From the NCBI GenBank assembly GCA_949152475.1, contig OX424563.1, positions 37,706,120-37,770,119 on the forward strand: DNA of 64,000 nucleotides, written 5' to 3'. The notes under the pieces were generated by a model. That model saw nothing but the letters and a program-made list of their open reading frames with translations, ran no database searches and had not been told where the DNA came from. The stretch's first letter is position 1. Every line of letters begins with the position of its first letter. Below are positions 12,635 through 26,852 of the stretch, one piece after another. Made by a program: the position numbers and the translations under genes. This DNA is from Terebella lapidaria (Eukaryota; Annelida; Polychaeta; Terebellida; Terebellidae).

Positions 12635-15600
12635 CCTCACTGTGATTCACATCGCAGCCAAGAATGTGTACATATCGGGTACGTTGCGGCGGCCTTAGAC
12701 CTTCACTGTTGTGATGTGACTGGGCAGTGGGATACAGCTGACCTCGAAGACGAGGTATCTCCGAAAGGGGAAAGCACTGGAGCGTTATGACGTGGTGGCT
12801 ACATAAGTAGTGACACCACAATTATAGAGCGAACGTGCGGACAGGTTAATAAGGTCGGCCCCTCACTGTGATTCACATCGCAGCCAAGAATGTGTACATA
12901 TCGGGTAGGTTTCGGCGGCCCTAGACCTTCAGTGTTGGGATGTGACTAAGCAGTGAGATAGAGCTGACCTCTGGGACGAGGTCTTTCCGAAAATGGAAAG
13001 CACTGGAGCGTTATGACGTGGTGGCTACATTAGTAGTGACACCACAATTATAGAGCGAGCGTGCGAAGAGGTTAATAAGACATTCGGTGACACTTCAGTA
13101 ATGGGGTATACCTCTTAAATCGTGGGGACGCCGAACCTTACATTGGCGCCTGACCTTTCAAACCACGGTATGTTTCTCGGCGTCGATCCCGGGTCGGCCC
13201 CTCACTGTGATTCACATCGCAGTCAAGAATGTGTACATATCGGGTACGTTGCGGCGGCCTTAGACCTTCAGTGTTGTGATGTGACTGGGCAGTGAGATAT
13301 AGCTGACCTCGAGGACGAAGTCTCTCCGAAAAGGGAAAGCACTGGAGCGTTATGACGTGGTGGCTACATAAGTAGGGACACCACAATTATAGAGCGAATG
13401 TGCGGACAGGTTAATAAGGTCGACCCCTCACTGTGATTCACATCGCAGCCAAGGATGTGTACATATCGGGTACGTTGCCGCGGCCCTAGACCTTCATTGT
13501 TGTGATGTGACTGGGCAGTGAGATATAGCTGACCTCGAGGACGAGGTCTCTCTGAAAAGGGAAAGCACTTGAGCGTTATGACGTGCTGGCTACATTAGTA
13601 GTGACACCACAATTATAGAGCGAACGTGCGGACAGGTTAATAAGAGATTCGGTGACACTTCAGTAATGGGGTATACTTCTTAAATCGTGGGGGCGCCGAA
13701 CCTTACATTGGCGCCTGACCTTTCGAACCACTGTGGGTTTCTCGGCGTCGCTCCCGGGTCGGCCCCTCACTGTGATTCACATCGCAACCAAGAATGTGTA
13801 CATATCGGGTACGTTGCGGCGGCCCTAGACCTTCAGTGCTGTGATGTGACTGGGCAGTGAGATATAGCTGACCTCGGGGACGAGGTATGTCCGAAAAGGG
13901 AAAGCACTGGAGCGTTATGACGTGGTGGCTACATTAGTAGGGACACCACAATTATAGAGCGAGCGTGCGGAGAGGTTATTAAGACATTCGGTGACACATC
14001 AGTAATGGGGTATACCTCTTAAATTGTGGGGGCGCCGAACCTTACATTGGCGTATGTCCTTTCGAACCACTGTGGGTTTCTCGGCGTCGCTCCCGGATCG
14101 GCACCTCACTGTGATTCACAGCGCAGCCAAGAATGTGTACATATCGGGTACGTTGCTGCGGCCCTAGATCTTCAGTGTTGTGATGTGACTGGGCAGTGAG
14201 ATATAGCTGACCTCGAGGACGAGGTCTCTCCGAAAAGGGAAAGCACTACAGCGTTATGACGTGGTGGCTACATTAGTAGTGACACCACAATTATAGAGCG
14301 AGCGTGCGGAGAGGTTAATAAGACATTCGGTGACACTTCAGTAATGTGCTATACCTCTTAAATCGTGGGGGCGCCGAATCTTACATTGGCGCCTGACCTT
14401 TCGAACCATGGTATGTTTCTCGGCGTCGATGCCGGGTCGGCCCCTCACTGTGATTCACATCGCAGCCAAGAATGTGTACATATCGGGTACGTTGCCGCGG
14501 CCCTAGACCTTCAGTGTTGTGATGTGACTGGGCAGTGGGATATAGCTGACCTGGGGCACGAGGTCTCTCCGAAAAGGGAAAGCACTTGAGCGTTATGACG
14601 TGGTGGCTACATTAGTAGTGACACCACAATTATAGAGGGAACGTGCAGACAGGTTAATAAGAGATTCGGTGACACTTCAGTAATGGGGTATACTTCTTAC
14701 ATTGGCGCCTGACCTTTCGAACCACTGTGGGTTTCTCGGCGTCGCTCCCGGGTCGGCCCCTCACTGTGATTCACATCGCAGCCAAGAATGTGTACATATC
14801 GGGTACGTTGCGGCGGCCTTAGACCTTCACTGTTGTGATGTGACTGGGCAGTGGGATACAGCTGACCGCGAAGACGAGGTCTCTCCGAAAGAGGAAAGCA
14901 CTGGAGCGTTATGACGTGGTGGCTACATAAGTAGTGACACCACAATTATAGAGCGAACGTGCGGACAGGTTAATAAGGTCGGCCTCTCACTGTGATTCAC
15001 ATCGCAGCCAAGAATGTGTACATATCGGTTACGTTGCCGCGGCCCTAGACCTTCAGTGTTGTGATGTGACTGGGCAGTGAGATATAGCTGACCTCGAGGA
15101 CGAGGTCTCTCCGAAAAGGGAAAGCACTTGAGCGTTATGACGTGGTGGCTACATTAGTAGTGACACCACAATTATAGAGCGAACGTGCGGAGAGGTTAAT
15201 AAGACATTCGGTGACACTTCAGTAATGGGGTATACCTCTTAAATCGTGGAGGCGCCGAACCTTACATTGGCGCCTGACCTTTCGAACCACGGTATGTTTC
15301 TCGGCGTCGCTCCAGGGTCGGCACCTCACTGTGATTCACAATTATAGAGCGAGCGTGCGAAGATTTTAATAAGACATTCGGTGACACATCAGTAACGGGG
15401 TATACCTCTTAAATCGTGGGGGCGCCGAACCTTACATTGGTGCCTGTCCTTTCGAACCACTGTGGGTTTCTCGACGTCGCTCCCGGGTCGGCACCTCACT
15501 GTGATTCACAGCGCAGCCAAAAATGTGTACATATCGGGTACGTTGCCGCGGCCCTAGATCTTCAGTGTTGTGATGTGACTGGGCAGTGAGATATAGCTGA

Positions 15601-18600
15601 CCTCGAGGACGAGGTCTCTCCGAAAAGGGAAAGCACTTGAGCGTTATGACGTGGTGGCTACATTAGTAGTGACACCACAATTATAGAGCGAACGTGCGGA
15701 CAGGTTAATAAGAGATTCGGTGACACTTCAGCAATGGGGTATACTTCTTAAATCGTGAGGGCGCCGAACCTTACATTGGCGCCTGACCTTTCGAACCACT
15801 GTGGGTTTCTCGGCGTCGCTCCCGGGTCAGCCCCTCACTGTGATTTACATCGCAGCCAAGAATGTGTACATATCGTGTACGTTGCGGCGGCCTTAGACCT
15901 TCACTGTTGTGATGTGACTGGGCAGTGGGATACAGCTGACCTCGAAGACGAGGTCTCTCCGAAAGGGGAAAGCACTGGAGCGTTATGACGTGGTGGCTAC
16001 ATAAGTAGTGACACCACAATTATAGAGCGAACGTGCGGACAGGTTAATAAGGTCGGCCCCTCACTGTGATTCACATCGCAGCCAAGAATGTGTACATATC
16101 GGGTAGGTTGCGGCGGCCCTAGACCTTCAGTGTTGAGATGTGACTAAGCAGTGAGATATAGCTGACCTCTGGGACGAGGTCTCTCCGAAAATGGAAAGCA
16201 CTGGAGCGTTATGACGTGGTGGCTACATTAGTAGTGACACCACAATTATAGAGCGAGCGTGCGAAGAGGTTAATAAGACATTCGGTGACACATCAGTAAC
16301 GGGGTATACCTCTTAAATCGTGGGGGCGCCGAACCTTACATTCGCGCCTGTCCTTTCGAACCACTGTGGGTTTCTCGACGTCGCTCCCGGGTCGGCACCT
16401 CACTGTGATTCACAGCGCAGCCAAAAATGTGTACATATCGGGTACGTTGCCGCGGCCCTAGATCTTCAGTGTTGTGATGTGACTGGGCAGTGAGATATAG
16501 ATGACCTCGGGGACGAGGTCTCTCCGAAAAGGGAAAGCACTGGAGCGTTATGACGTGGTGGCTACATTAGTAGTGACACCACAATTATAGAGCGAGCGTG
16601 CGGAGAGGTTAATAAGACATTCGGTGACACTTCAGTAATGGGGTATACCTCTTAAATCGTGAAGGCGTCGAAAACTACATTGGTGCCTGACCTATCGAAC
16701 CACTGTGGGTTTCTTGGCGTCGCTCCCGGGTTGGCCTTTCACTGTGATTCACATCGCAGCCAAGAATGTGTACATATCGGGTACGTTGCGGCGGCGTTAG
16801 ACCTTCAGTGTTGTGATGTGACTGGGCAGTGAGATATAGCTGACCTTGAGGACGAACTCTCTCCGAAAGGGGAAAGCACTGGAGCGTTATGACGTGGTGG
16901 CTACATAAGTAGTGACACCACAATTATAGAGCGAACATGCGGACAGGTTAATAAGGTCGGCCCCTCACTGTGATTCACATCGCAGCCAAGAATGTGTACA
17001 TATCGGGTACGTTGCCGCGGCCCTAGACCTTCAGTGTTGTGATGTGACTGGGCAGTGAGATATAGCTGACCTCGGGGACGAGGTCTCTCCGGAAAGGGAA
17101 AGCACTGGAACGTTATGACGTGGTGGCTACATTAGTAGTGACACCACAATTATAGAGCGAGCGTGCGGAGAGGTTAATAAGACATTCGGTGACACTTCAG
17201 TAATGGGGTATACCTCTTAAATCGTGAAGGCGTCGAAAACTACATTGGCGCCTGACCTATCGAACCACTGTGGGTTTCTTGGCGTCGCTCCCGGGTTGGC
17301 CTTTCACTGTGATTCACATCGCAGCCAAGAATGTGTACATATCGGGTACGTTGCGGCGGCGTTAGACCTTCAGTGTTGTGATGTGACTGGGCAGTGAGAT
17401 ATAGCTGACCTTGAGGACGAACTCTCTCCGAAAGGGGAAAGCACTGGAGCGTTATGACGTGGTGGCTACATAAGTAGTGACACCACAATTATAGAGCGAA
17501 CATGCGGACAGGTTAATAAGGTCGGCCCCTCACTGTGATTCACATCGCAGCCAAGAATGTGTACATATCGGGTACGTTGCCGCGGCCCTAGACCTTCAGT
17601 GTTGTGATGTGACTGGGCAGTGAGATATAGCTGACCTCGGGGACGAGGTCTCTCCGGAAAGGGAAAGCACTGGAACGTTAGGACGTGGTGGCTACATTAG
17701 TAGTGACACCACAATTATAGAGCGAGCGTGCGGACAGGTTAATAAGACATTCGGTGACACTTCAGTAATGGGGTATACCTCTTAAATCGTGGGGTCGCCG
17801 AACCTTACATTGGCGCCTGACCTTTCGAACCACTGTGGGTTTCTCGGCGTCGGTCCCGGGCCGGCCTCTCACTGTGATTCACATCGCAGCCAAGAATGTG
17901 TACATATCGGGTACGTTGCGGCGGCCTTAGACCTTCACTGTTGTGATGTGACTGGGCAGTGGGATACAGCTGACCTCGAAGACGAGGTATCGCCGAAAGG
18001 GGAAAGCACTGGAGCGATATGACGTGCTGGCTACATAAGTAGTGACACCACAATTATAGAGCGAACGTGCGGACAGGTTAATAAGGTCGGTCCCTCACTG
18101 TGATTCACATCGCAGCCAAGAATGTGTACATATCGGGTACGTTGCGGCGGCCCTAGACCTTCAGTGTTGGGATGTGACTAAGCAGTGAGATATAGCTGAC
18201 CTCTGGGACGAGGTCTCTCCGAAAATGGAAAGCACTGGAGCGTTATGACGTGGTGGCTACATTAGTAGTGACACCACAATTATAGAGCGAGCGTGCGGAG
18301 AGGTTAATAAGACATTCGGTGACACATCAGTAACGGGGTATACTTCTTTCTTAAATCGTGGGGGCGCCGAACCTTACATTGGCGCCTGTCCTTTCGAACC
18401 AATGTGGGTTTCTCGACGTCGCTCCCGGGTCGGCACCTCACTGTGATTCACAGCGCAGCCAAAAATGTGTACATATCGGGTACGTTGCCGCGGCCCTAGA
18501 TCTTCAGTGTTGTGATGTGACTGGGCAGTGAGATATAGATGACCTCGGGGACGAGGTCTCTCCGAAAAGGGAAAGCACTGGAGCGTTATGACGTGGTGGC

Positions 18601-19408
18601 TACATTAGTAGTGACACCACAATTATAGAGCGAGCGTGCAGAGAGGTTAATAAGACATTCGGTGACACTTCAGTAATGGGGTATACCTCTTAAATCGTGG
18701 AGGCGCCGAACCTTACATTGGCGCCTGACCTCTCGAACCACGGTATGTTTCTCAGCGTCGCTCCAGGGTCGGCACCTCACTGTGATTCACATCGCAACCA
18801 AAAATGTGCATATATCGGGTACGTTGCCGCGGCCCTAGACCTTCAGTGTTGTGATGTGACTGGGCAGTGAGATATAGGTGACCTCGTGGACGAGGTTTCT
18901 CCAAAAGGGGAAAACATTTGAGCGTTATGACGTGTTGGCTACATCAGTAGTGACACCTCAATTATAGAGCGAATGTGCGGACATGATAATAAGACATTCG
19001 GTGACACTTCAGTAATGGGGTATACCTCTTGAATCGTGGGGTCGCCGAACCTTACATTGGCGTATGTCCTTTCGAACCACTGTGGGTTTCTCGGTGTCGC
19101 TCCCGGGTCAGCACCTCACTGTGATTCACAGCGCAGCCAAAAATGTGTACACATCGGGTACGTTGCCGCGGCCCTAGATCTTCACTGTTGTGATGTGACT
19201 GGGCAGTGGGATACAGCTGACCTCGAAGACGAGGTATCTCCGAAAGGGGAAAGCACTGGAGCGTTATGACGTGGTGGCTACATAAGTAGTGACACCACAA
19301 TTATAGAGCGAACGTGCGGACAGGTTAATAAGGTCGGCCCCTCACTGTGATTCACATCGCAGCCAAGAATGTGTACATATCGGGTACGTTGCGGCGGCCC
19401 TAGACCTT
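12635..19408. repeat. 6.8-kb satellite B block, copy 1 (7444-bp period)
   Basis: Every landmark in this block recurs 7444 bp downstream: monomers at 13138, 14365, 14697, 15755, 16675, 17240, 17789 and 19036 match 20582, 21809, 22141, 23199, 24119, 24684, 25233 and 26480. Only scattered substitutions separate the copies (15435 ggtgcctg against 22879 ggcgcctg; 14868 accgcg against 22312 acctcg). Rare features are shared too: the deletion monomer joined at caca (15337-15340) and the duplicated 565-bp dimer. Block edges are estimated from where identity breaks down (12634/12635 and 19409). Confidence 0.88.
16561..17690. repeat. 565-bp satellite B dimer, tandem pair
   Basis: Two consecutive 565-bp units (16561-17125 and 17126-17690), each one 339-bp plus one 226-bp monomer. 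They are virtually identical and share private variants: cgtgaaggcgtcgaaaacta, ggttggcctttcac, gaccttgaggacgaactc, gaacatgcgg. I noticed only isolated differences (16683 ggtgcctg against 17248 ggcgcctg; 17115 ttatgacg against 17680 ttaggacg). The pair is repeated at 24005-25134 by the 7444-bp duplication. Confidence 0.88.
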
Positions 19409-20078
19409 AAGTGCTGTGATGTGACTGGGCAGTGAGATATAGCTGACCTCGGGGACAAGGTCTCTCCGAAAAGGGAAAGCACTGGAGCGTTATGACGTGG
19501 TGGCTACATTAGTAGTGACACCACAATTATAGAGCGAGCGTCCGGACAGGTTAATAAGGTCGGCCCCTCACTGTGATTCACATCGCAGCCAAGAATGTGT
19601 ACATATCGGGTACGTTGCCGAGGCCCTAGACCTTCAGTGTTGTGATGTGACTGGGCAGTGAGATATAGCTGACCTCGTGGACGAGGTCTCTCCGAAAGGG
19701 GAAAGCACTGGAGCGTTATGACGTGGTGGCTACATAAGTAGTGACACTGTGATTCACATCGCAGCCAAGGATGTGTACATATCGGGTACGTTGCCGCGGC
19801 CCTAGACCTTCAGTGTTGTGATGTGACTGGGCAGTGAGATATAGCTGACCTCGGGGACGGTCTCTTTGAAAAGGGAAAGCACTGGAACGTTATGACGTGG
19901 TGGCTACATTAGTAGTGACACCACAATTATAGAGCGAGCGTGCAGACAGGTTAATAAGACATTCGGTGACACTTCAGTAATGGGGTATACCTCTTAAATC
20001 GTGGGGTCGCCGAACCTTACATTGGCGCCTGACCTTTCGAACCACTGTGGGTTTCTTGGCGTCGCTCCCGGGTCGGCC
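19409..20078. repeat. Satellite B spacer between the two 6.8-kb blocks
   Basis: About 670 bp of satellite B, mostly short monomers. It includes a rearranged one at 19745-19755, where gtgacac is joined directly to actgtgattcac with cac shared between the two sides. Hairpin 1 is damaged here by a small deletion near 19850. Confidence 0.7.
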
Positions 20079-23000
20079 CCTCACTGTGATTCACATCGCA
20101 GCCAAGAATGTGTACATATCGGGTACGTTGCGGCGGCCTTAGACCTTCACTGTTGTGATGTGACTGGGCAGTGGGATACAGCTGACCTCGAAGACGAGGT
20201 ATCTCCGAAAGGGGAAAGCACTGGAGCGTTATGACGTGGTGGCTACATAAGTAGTGACACCACAATTATAGAGCGAACGTGCGGACAGGTTAATAAGGTC
20301 GGCCCCTCACTGTGATTCACATCGCAGCCAAGAATGTGTACATATCGGGTAGGTTTCGGCGGCCCTAGACCTTCAGTGTTGGGATGTGACTAAGCAGTGA
20401 GATAGAGCTGACCTCTGGGACGAGGTCTTTCCGAAAATGGAAAGCACTGGAGCGTTATGACGTGGTGGCTACATTAGTAGTGACACCACAATTATAGAGC
20501 GAGCGTGCGAAGAGGTTAATAAGACATTCGGTGACACTTCAGTAATGGGGTATACCTCTTAAATCGTGGGGACGCCGAACCTTACATTGGCGCCTGACCT
20601 TTCAAACCACGGTATGTTTCTCGGCGTCGATCCCGGGTCGGCCCCTCACTGTGATTCACATCGCAGTCAAGAATGTGTACATATCGGGTACGTTGCGGCG
20701 GCCTTAGACCTTCAGTGTTGTGATGTGACTGGGCAGTGAGATATAGCTGACCTCGAGGACGAAGTCTCTCCGAAAAGGGAAAGCACTGGAGCGTTATGAC
20801 GTGGTGGCTACATAAGTAGGGACACCACAATTATAGAGCGAATGTGCGGACAGGTTAATAAGGTCGACCCCTCACTGTGATTCACATCGCAGCCAAGGAT
20901 GTGTACATATCGGGTACGTTGCCGCGGCCCTAGACCTTCATTGTTGTGATGTGACTGGGCAGTGAGATATAGCTGACCTCGAGGACGAGGTCTCTCTGAA
21001 AAGGGAAAGCACTTGAGCGTTATGACGTGCTGGCTACATTAGTAGTGACACCACAATTATAGAGCGAACGTGCGGACAGGTTAATAAGAGATTCGGTGAC
21101 ACTTCAGTAATGGGGTATACTTCTTAAATCGTGGGGGCGCCGAACCTTACATTGGCGCCTGACCTTTCGAACCACTGTGGGTTTCTCGGCGTCGCTCCCG
21201 GGTCGGCCCCTCACTGTGATTCACATCGCAACCAAGAATGTGTACATATCGGGTACGTTGCGGCGGCCCTAGACCTTCAGTGCTGTGATGTGACTGGGCA
21301 GTGAGATATAGCTGACCTCGGGGACGAGGTATGTCCGAAAAGGGAAAGCACTGGAGCGTTATGACGTGGTGGCTACATTAGTAGGGACACCACAATTATA
21401 GAGCGAGCGTGCGGAGAGGTTATTAAGACATTCGGTGACACATCAGTAATGGGGTATACCTCTTAAATTGTGGGGGCGCCGAACCTTACATTGGCGTATG
21501 TCCTTTCGAACCACTGTGGGTTTCTCGGCGTCGCTCCCGGATCGGCACCTCACTGTGATTCACAGCGCAGCCAAGAATGTGTACATATCGGGTACGTTGC
21601 TGCGGCCCTAGATCTTCAGTGTTGTGATGTGACTGGGCAGTGAGATATAGCTGACCTCGAGGACGAGGTCTCTCCGAAAAGGGAAAGCACTACAGCGTTA
21701 TGACGTGGTGGCTACATTAGTAGTGACACCACAATTATAGAGCGAGCGTGCGGAGAGGTTAATAAGACATTCGGTGACACTTCAGTAATGTGCTATACCT
21801 CTTAAATCGTGGGGGCGCCGAATCTTACATTGGCGCCTGACCTTTCGAACCATGGTATGTTTCTCGGCGTCGATGCCGGGTCGGCCCCTCACTGTGATTC
21901 ACATCGCAGCCAAGAATGTGTACATATCGGGTACGTTGCCGCGGCCCTAGACCTTCAGTGTTGTGATGTGACTGGGCAGTGGGATATAGCTGACCTGGGG
22001 CACGAGGTCTCTCCGAAAAGGGAAAGCACTTGAGCGTTATGACGTGGTGGCTACATTAGTAGTGACACCACAATTATAGAGGGAACGTGCAGACAGGTTA
22101 ATAAGAGATTCGGTGACACTTCAGTAATGGGGTATACTTCTTACATTGGCGCCTGACCTTTCGAACCACTGTGGGTTTCTCGGCGTCGCTCCCGGGTCGG
22201 CCCCTCACTGTGATTCACATCGCAGCCAAGAATGTGTACATATCGGGTACGTTGCGGCGGCCTTAGACCTTCACTGTTGTGATGTGACTGGGCAGTGGGA
22301 TACAGCTGACCTCGAAGACGAGGTCTCTCCGAAAGGGGAAAGCACTGGAGCGTTATGACGTGGTGGCTACATAAGTAGTGACACCACAATTATAGAGCGA
22401 ACGTGCGGACAGGTTAATAAGGTCGGCCTCTCACTGTGATTCACATCGCAGCCAAGAATGTGTACATATCGGTTACGTTGCCGCGGCCCTAGACCTTCAG
22501 TGTTGTGATGTGACTGGGCAGTGAGATATAGCTGACCTCGAGGACGAGGTCTCTCCGAAAAGGGAAAGCACTTGAGCGTTATGACGTGGTGGCTACATTA
22601 GTAGTGACACCACAATTATAGAGCGAACGTGCGGAGAGGTTAATAAGACATTCGGTGACACTTCAGTAATGGGGTATACCTCTTAAATCGTGGAGGCGCC
22701 GAACCTTACATTGGCGCCTGACCTTTCGAACCACGGTATGTTTCTCGGCGTCGCTCCAGGGTCGGCACCTCACTGTGATTCACAATTATAGAGCGAGCGT
22801 GCGAAGATTTTAATAAGACATTCGGTGACACATCAGTAACGGGGTATACCTCTTAAATCGTGGGGGCGCCGAACCTTACATTGGCGCCTGTCCTTTCGAA
22901 CCACTGTGGGTTTCTCGACGTCGCTCCCGGGTCGGCACCTCACTGTGATTCACAGCGCAGCCAAAAATGTGTACATATCGGGTACGTTGCCGCGGCCCTA

Positions 23001-26000
23001 GATCTTCAGTGTTGTGATGTGACTGGGCAGTGAGATATAGCTGACCTCGAGGACGAGGTCTCTCCGAAAAGGGAAAGCACTTGAGCGTTATGACGTGGTG
23101 GCTACATTAGTAGTGACACCACAATTATAGAGCGAACGTGCGGACAGGTTAATAAGAGATTCGGTGACACTTCAGCAATGGGGTATACTTCTTAAATCGT
23201 GAGGGCGCCGAACCTTACATTGGCGCCTGACCTTTCGAACCACTGTGGGTTTCTCGGCGTCGCTCCCGGGTCAGCCCCTCACTGTGATTTACATCGCAGC
23301 CAAGAATGTGTACATATCGTGTACGTTGCGGCGGCCTTAGACCTTCACTGTTGTGATGTGACTGGGCAGTGGGATACAGCTGACCTCGAAGACGAGGTCT
23401 CTCCGAAAGGGGAAAGCACTGGAGCGTTATGACGTGGTGGCTACATAAGTAGTGACACCACAATTATAGAGTGAACGTGCGGACAGGTTAATAAGGTCGG
23501 CCCCTCACTGTGATTCACATCGCAGCCAAGAATGTGTACATATCGGGTAGGTTGCGGCGGCCCTAGACCTTCAGTGTTGAGATGTGACTAAGCAGTGAGA
23601 TATAGCTGACCTCTGGGACGAGGTCTCTCCGAAAATGGAAAGCACTGGAGCGTTATGACGTGGTGGCTACATTAGTAGTGACACCACAATTATAGAGCGA
23701 GCGTGCGAAGAGGTTAATAAGACATTCGGTGACACATCAGTAACGGGGTATACCTCTTAAATCGTGGGGGCGCCGAACCTTACATTGGCGCCTGTCCTTT
23801 CGAACCACTGTGGGTTTCTCGACGTCGCTCCCGGGTCGGCACCTCACTGTGATTCACAGCGCAGCCAAAAATGTGTACATATCGGGTACGTTGCCGCGGC
23901 CCTAGATCTTCAGTGTTGTGATGTGACTGGGCAGTGAGATATAGATGACCTCGGGGACGAGGTCTCTCCGAAAAGGGAAAGCACTGGAGCGTTATGACGT
24001 GGTGGCTACATTAGTAGTGACACCACAATTATAGAGCGAGCGTGCGGAGAGGTTAATAAGACATTCGGTGACACTTCAGTAATGGGGTATACCTCTTAAA
24101 TCGTGAAGGCGTCGAAAACTACATTGGTGCCTGACCTATCGAACCACTGTGGGTTTCTTGGCGTCGCTCCCGGGTTGGCCTTTCACTGTGATTCACATCG
24201 CAGCCAAGAATGTGTACATATCGGGTACGTTGCGGCGGCGTTAGACCTTCAGTGTTGTGATGTGACTGGGCAGTGAGATATAGCTGACCTTGAGGACGAA
24301 CTCTCTCCGAAAGGGGAAAGCACTGGAGCGTTATGACGTGGTGGCTACATAAGTAGTGACACCACAATTATAGAGCGAACATGCGGACAGGTTAATAAGG
24401 TCGGCCCCTCACTGTGATTCACATCGCAGCCAAGAATGTGTACATATCGGGTACGTTGCCGCGGCCCTAGACCTTCAGTGTTGTGATGTGACTGGGCAGT
24501 GAGATATAGCTGACCTCGGGGACGAGGTCTCTCCGGAAAGGGAAAGCACTGGAACGTTATGACGTGGTGGCTACATTAGTAGTGACACCACAATTATAGA
24601 GCGAGCGTGCGGAGAGGTTAATAAGACATTCGGTGACACTTCAGTAATGGGGTATACCTCTTAAATCGTGAAGGCGTCGAAAACTACATTGGCGCCTGAC
24701 CTATCGAACCACTGTGGGTTTCTTGGCGTCGCTCCCGGGTTGGCCTTTCACTGTGATTCACATCGCAGCCAAGAATGTGTACATATCGGGTACGTTGCGG
24801 CGGCGTTAGACCTTCAGTGTTGTGATGTGACTGGGCAGTGAGATATAGCTGACCTTGAGGACGAACTCTCTCCGAAAGGGGAAAGCACTGGAGCGTTATG
24901 ACGTGGTGGCTACATAAGTAGTGACACCACAATTATAGAGCGAACATGCGGACAGGTTAATAAGGTCGGCCCCTCACTGTGATTCACATCGCAGCCAAGA
25001 ATGTGTACATATCGGGTACGTTGCCGCGGCCCTAGACCTTCAGTGTTGTGATGTGACTGGGCAGTGAGATATAGCTGACCTCGGGGACGAGGTCTCTCCG
25101 GAAAGGGAAAGCACTGGAACGTTAGGACGTGGTGGCTACATTAGTAGTGACACCACAATTATAGAGCGAGCGTGCGGACAGGTTAATAAGACATTCGGTG
25201 ACACTTCAGTAATGGGGTATACCTCTTAAATCGTGGGGTCGCCGAACCTTACATTGGCGCCTGACCTTTCGAACCACTGTGGGTTTCTCGGCGTCGGTCC
25301 CGGGCCGGCCTCTCACTGTGATTCACATCGCAGCCAAGAATGTGTACATATCGGGTACGTTGCGGCGGCCTTAGACCTTCACTGTTGTGATGTGACTGGG
25401 CAGTGGGATACAGCTGACCTCGAAGACGAGGTATCGCCGAAAGGGGAAAGCACTGGAGCGATATGACGTGCTGGCTACATAAGTAGTGACACCACAATTA
25501 TAGAGCGAACGTGCGGACAGGTTAATAAGGTCGGTCCCTCACTGTGATTCACATCGCAGCCAAGAATGTGTACATATCGGGTACGTTGCGGCGGCCCTAG
25601 ACCTTCAGTGTTGGGATGTGACTAAGCAGTGAGATATAGCTGACCTCTGGGACGAGGTCTCTCCGAAAATGGAAAGCACTGGAGCGTTATGACGTGGTGG
25701 CTACATTAGTAGTGACACCACAATTATAGAGCGAGCGTGCGGAGAGGTTAATAAGACATTCGGTGACACATCAGTAACGGGGTATACTTCTTTCTTAAAT
25801 CGTGGGGGCGCCGAACCTTACATTGGCGCCTGTCCTTTCGAACCAATGTGGGTTTCTCGACGTCGCTCCCGGGTCGGCACCTCACTGTGATTCACAGCGC
25901 AGCCAAAAATGTGTACATATCGGGTACGTTGCCGCGGCCCTAGATCTTCAGTGTTGTGATGTGACTGGGCAGTGAGATATAGATGACCTCGGGGACGAGG

Positions 26001-26852
26001 TCTCTCCGAAAAGGGAAAGCACTGGAGCGTTATGACGTGGTGGCTACATTAGTAGTGACACCACAATTATAGAGCGAGCGTGCAGAGAGGTTAATAAGAC
26101 ATTCGGTGACACTTCAGTAATGGGGTATACCTCTTAAATCGTGGAGGCGCCGAACCTTACATTGGCGCCTGACCTCTCGAACCACGGTATGTTTCTCAGC
26201 GTCGCTCCAGGGTCGGCACCTCACTGTGATTCACATCGCAACCAAAAATGTGCATATATCGGGTACGTTGCCGCGGCCCTAGACCTTCAGTGTTGTGATG
26301 TGACTGGGCAGTGAGATATAGGTGACCTCGTGGACGAGGTTTCTCCAAAAGGGGAAAACATTTGAGCGTTATGACGTGTTGGCTACATCAGTAGTGACAC
26401 CTCAATTATAGAGCGAATGTGCGGACATGATAATAAGACATTCGGTGACACTTCAGTAATGGGGTATACCTCTTGAATCGTGGGGTCGCCGAACCTTACA
26501 TTGGCGCCTGACCTTTCGAACCACTGTGGGTTTCTCGGCGTCGCTCCCGGGTCGGCCCCTCACTGTGATTCACAGCGCAGCCAAAAATGTGTACACATCG
26601 GGTACGTTGCCGCGGCCCTAGATCTTCACTGTTGTGATGTGACTGGGCAGTGGGATACAGCTGACCTCGAAGACGAGGTATCTCCGAAAGGGGAAAGCAC
26701 TGGAGCGTTATGACGTGGTGGCTACATAAGTAGTGACACCACAATTATAGAGCGAACGTGCGGACAGGTTAATAAGGTCGGCCCCTCACTGTGATTCACA
26801 TCGCAGCCAAGAATGTGTACATATCGGGTACGTTGCGGCGGCCCTAGACCTT
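20079..26852. repeat. 6.8-kb satellite B block, copy 2 (7444-bp period)
   Basis: Second copy of the block at 12635-19408, near-identical throughout. It contains its own copy of the 565-bp dimer pair (24005-25134) and of the microhomology-deletion monomer (caca at 22781-22784). It differs from copy 1 by a conversion-like patch in the monomer at 26480, which has gcgcctgacc and tcggcccc where copy 1 (19036) has gcgtatgtcc and tcagcacc. Confidence 0.88.
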
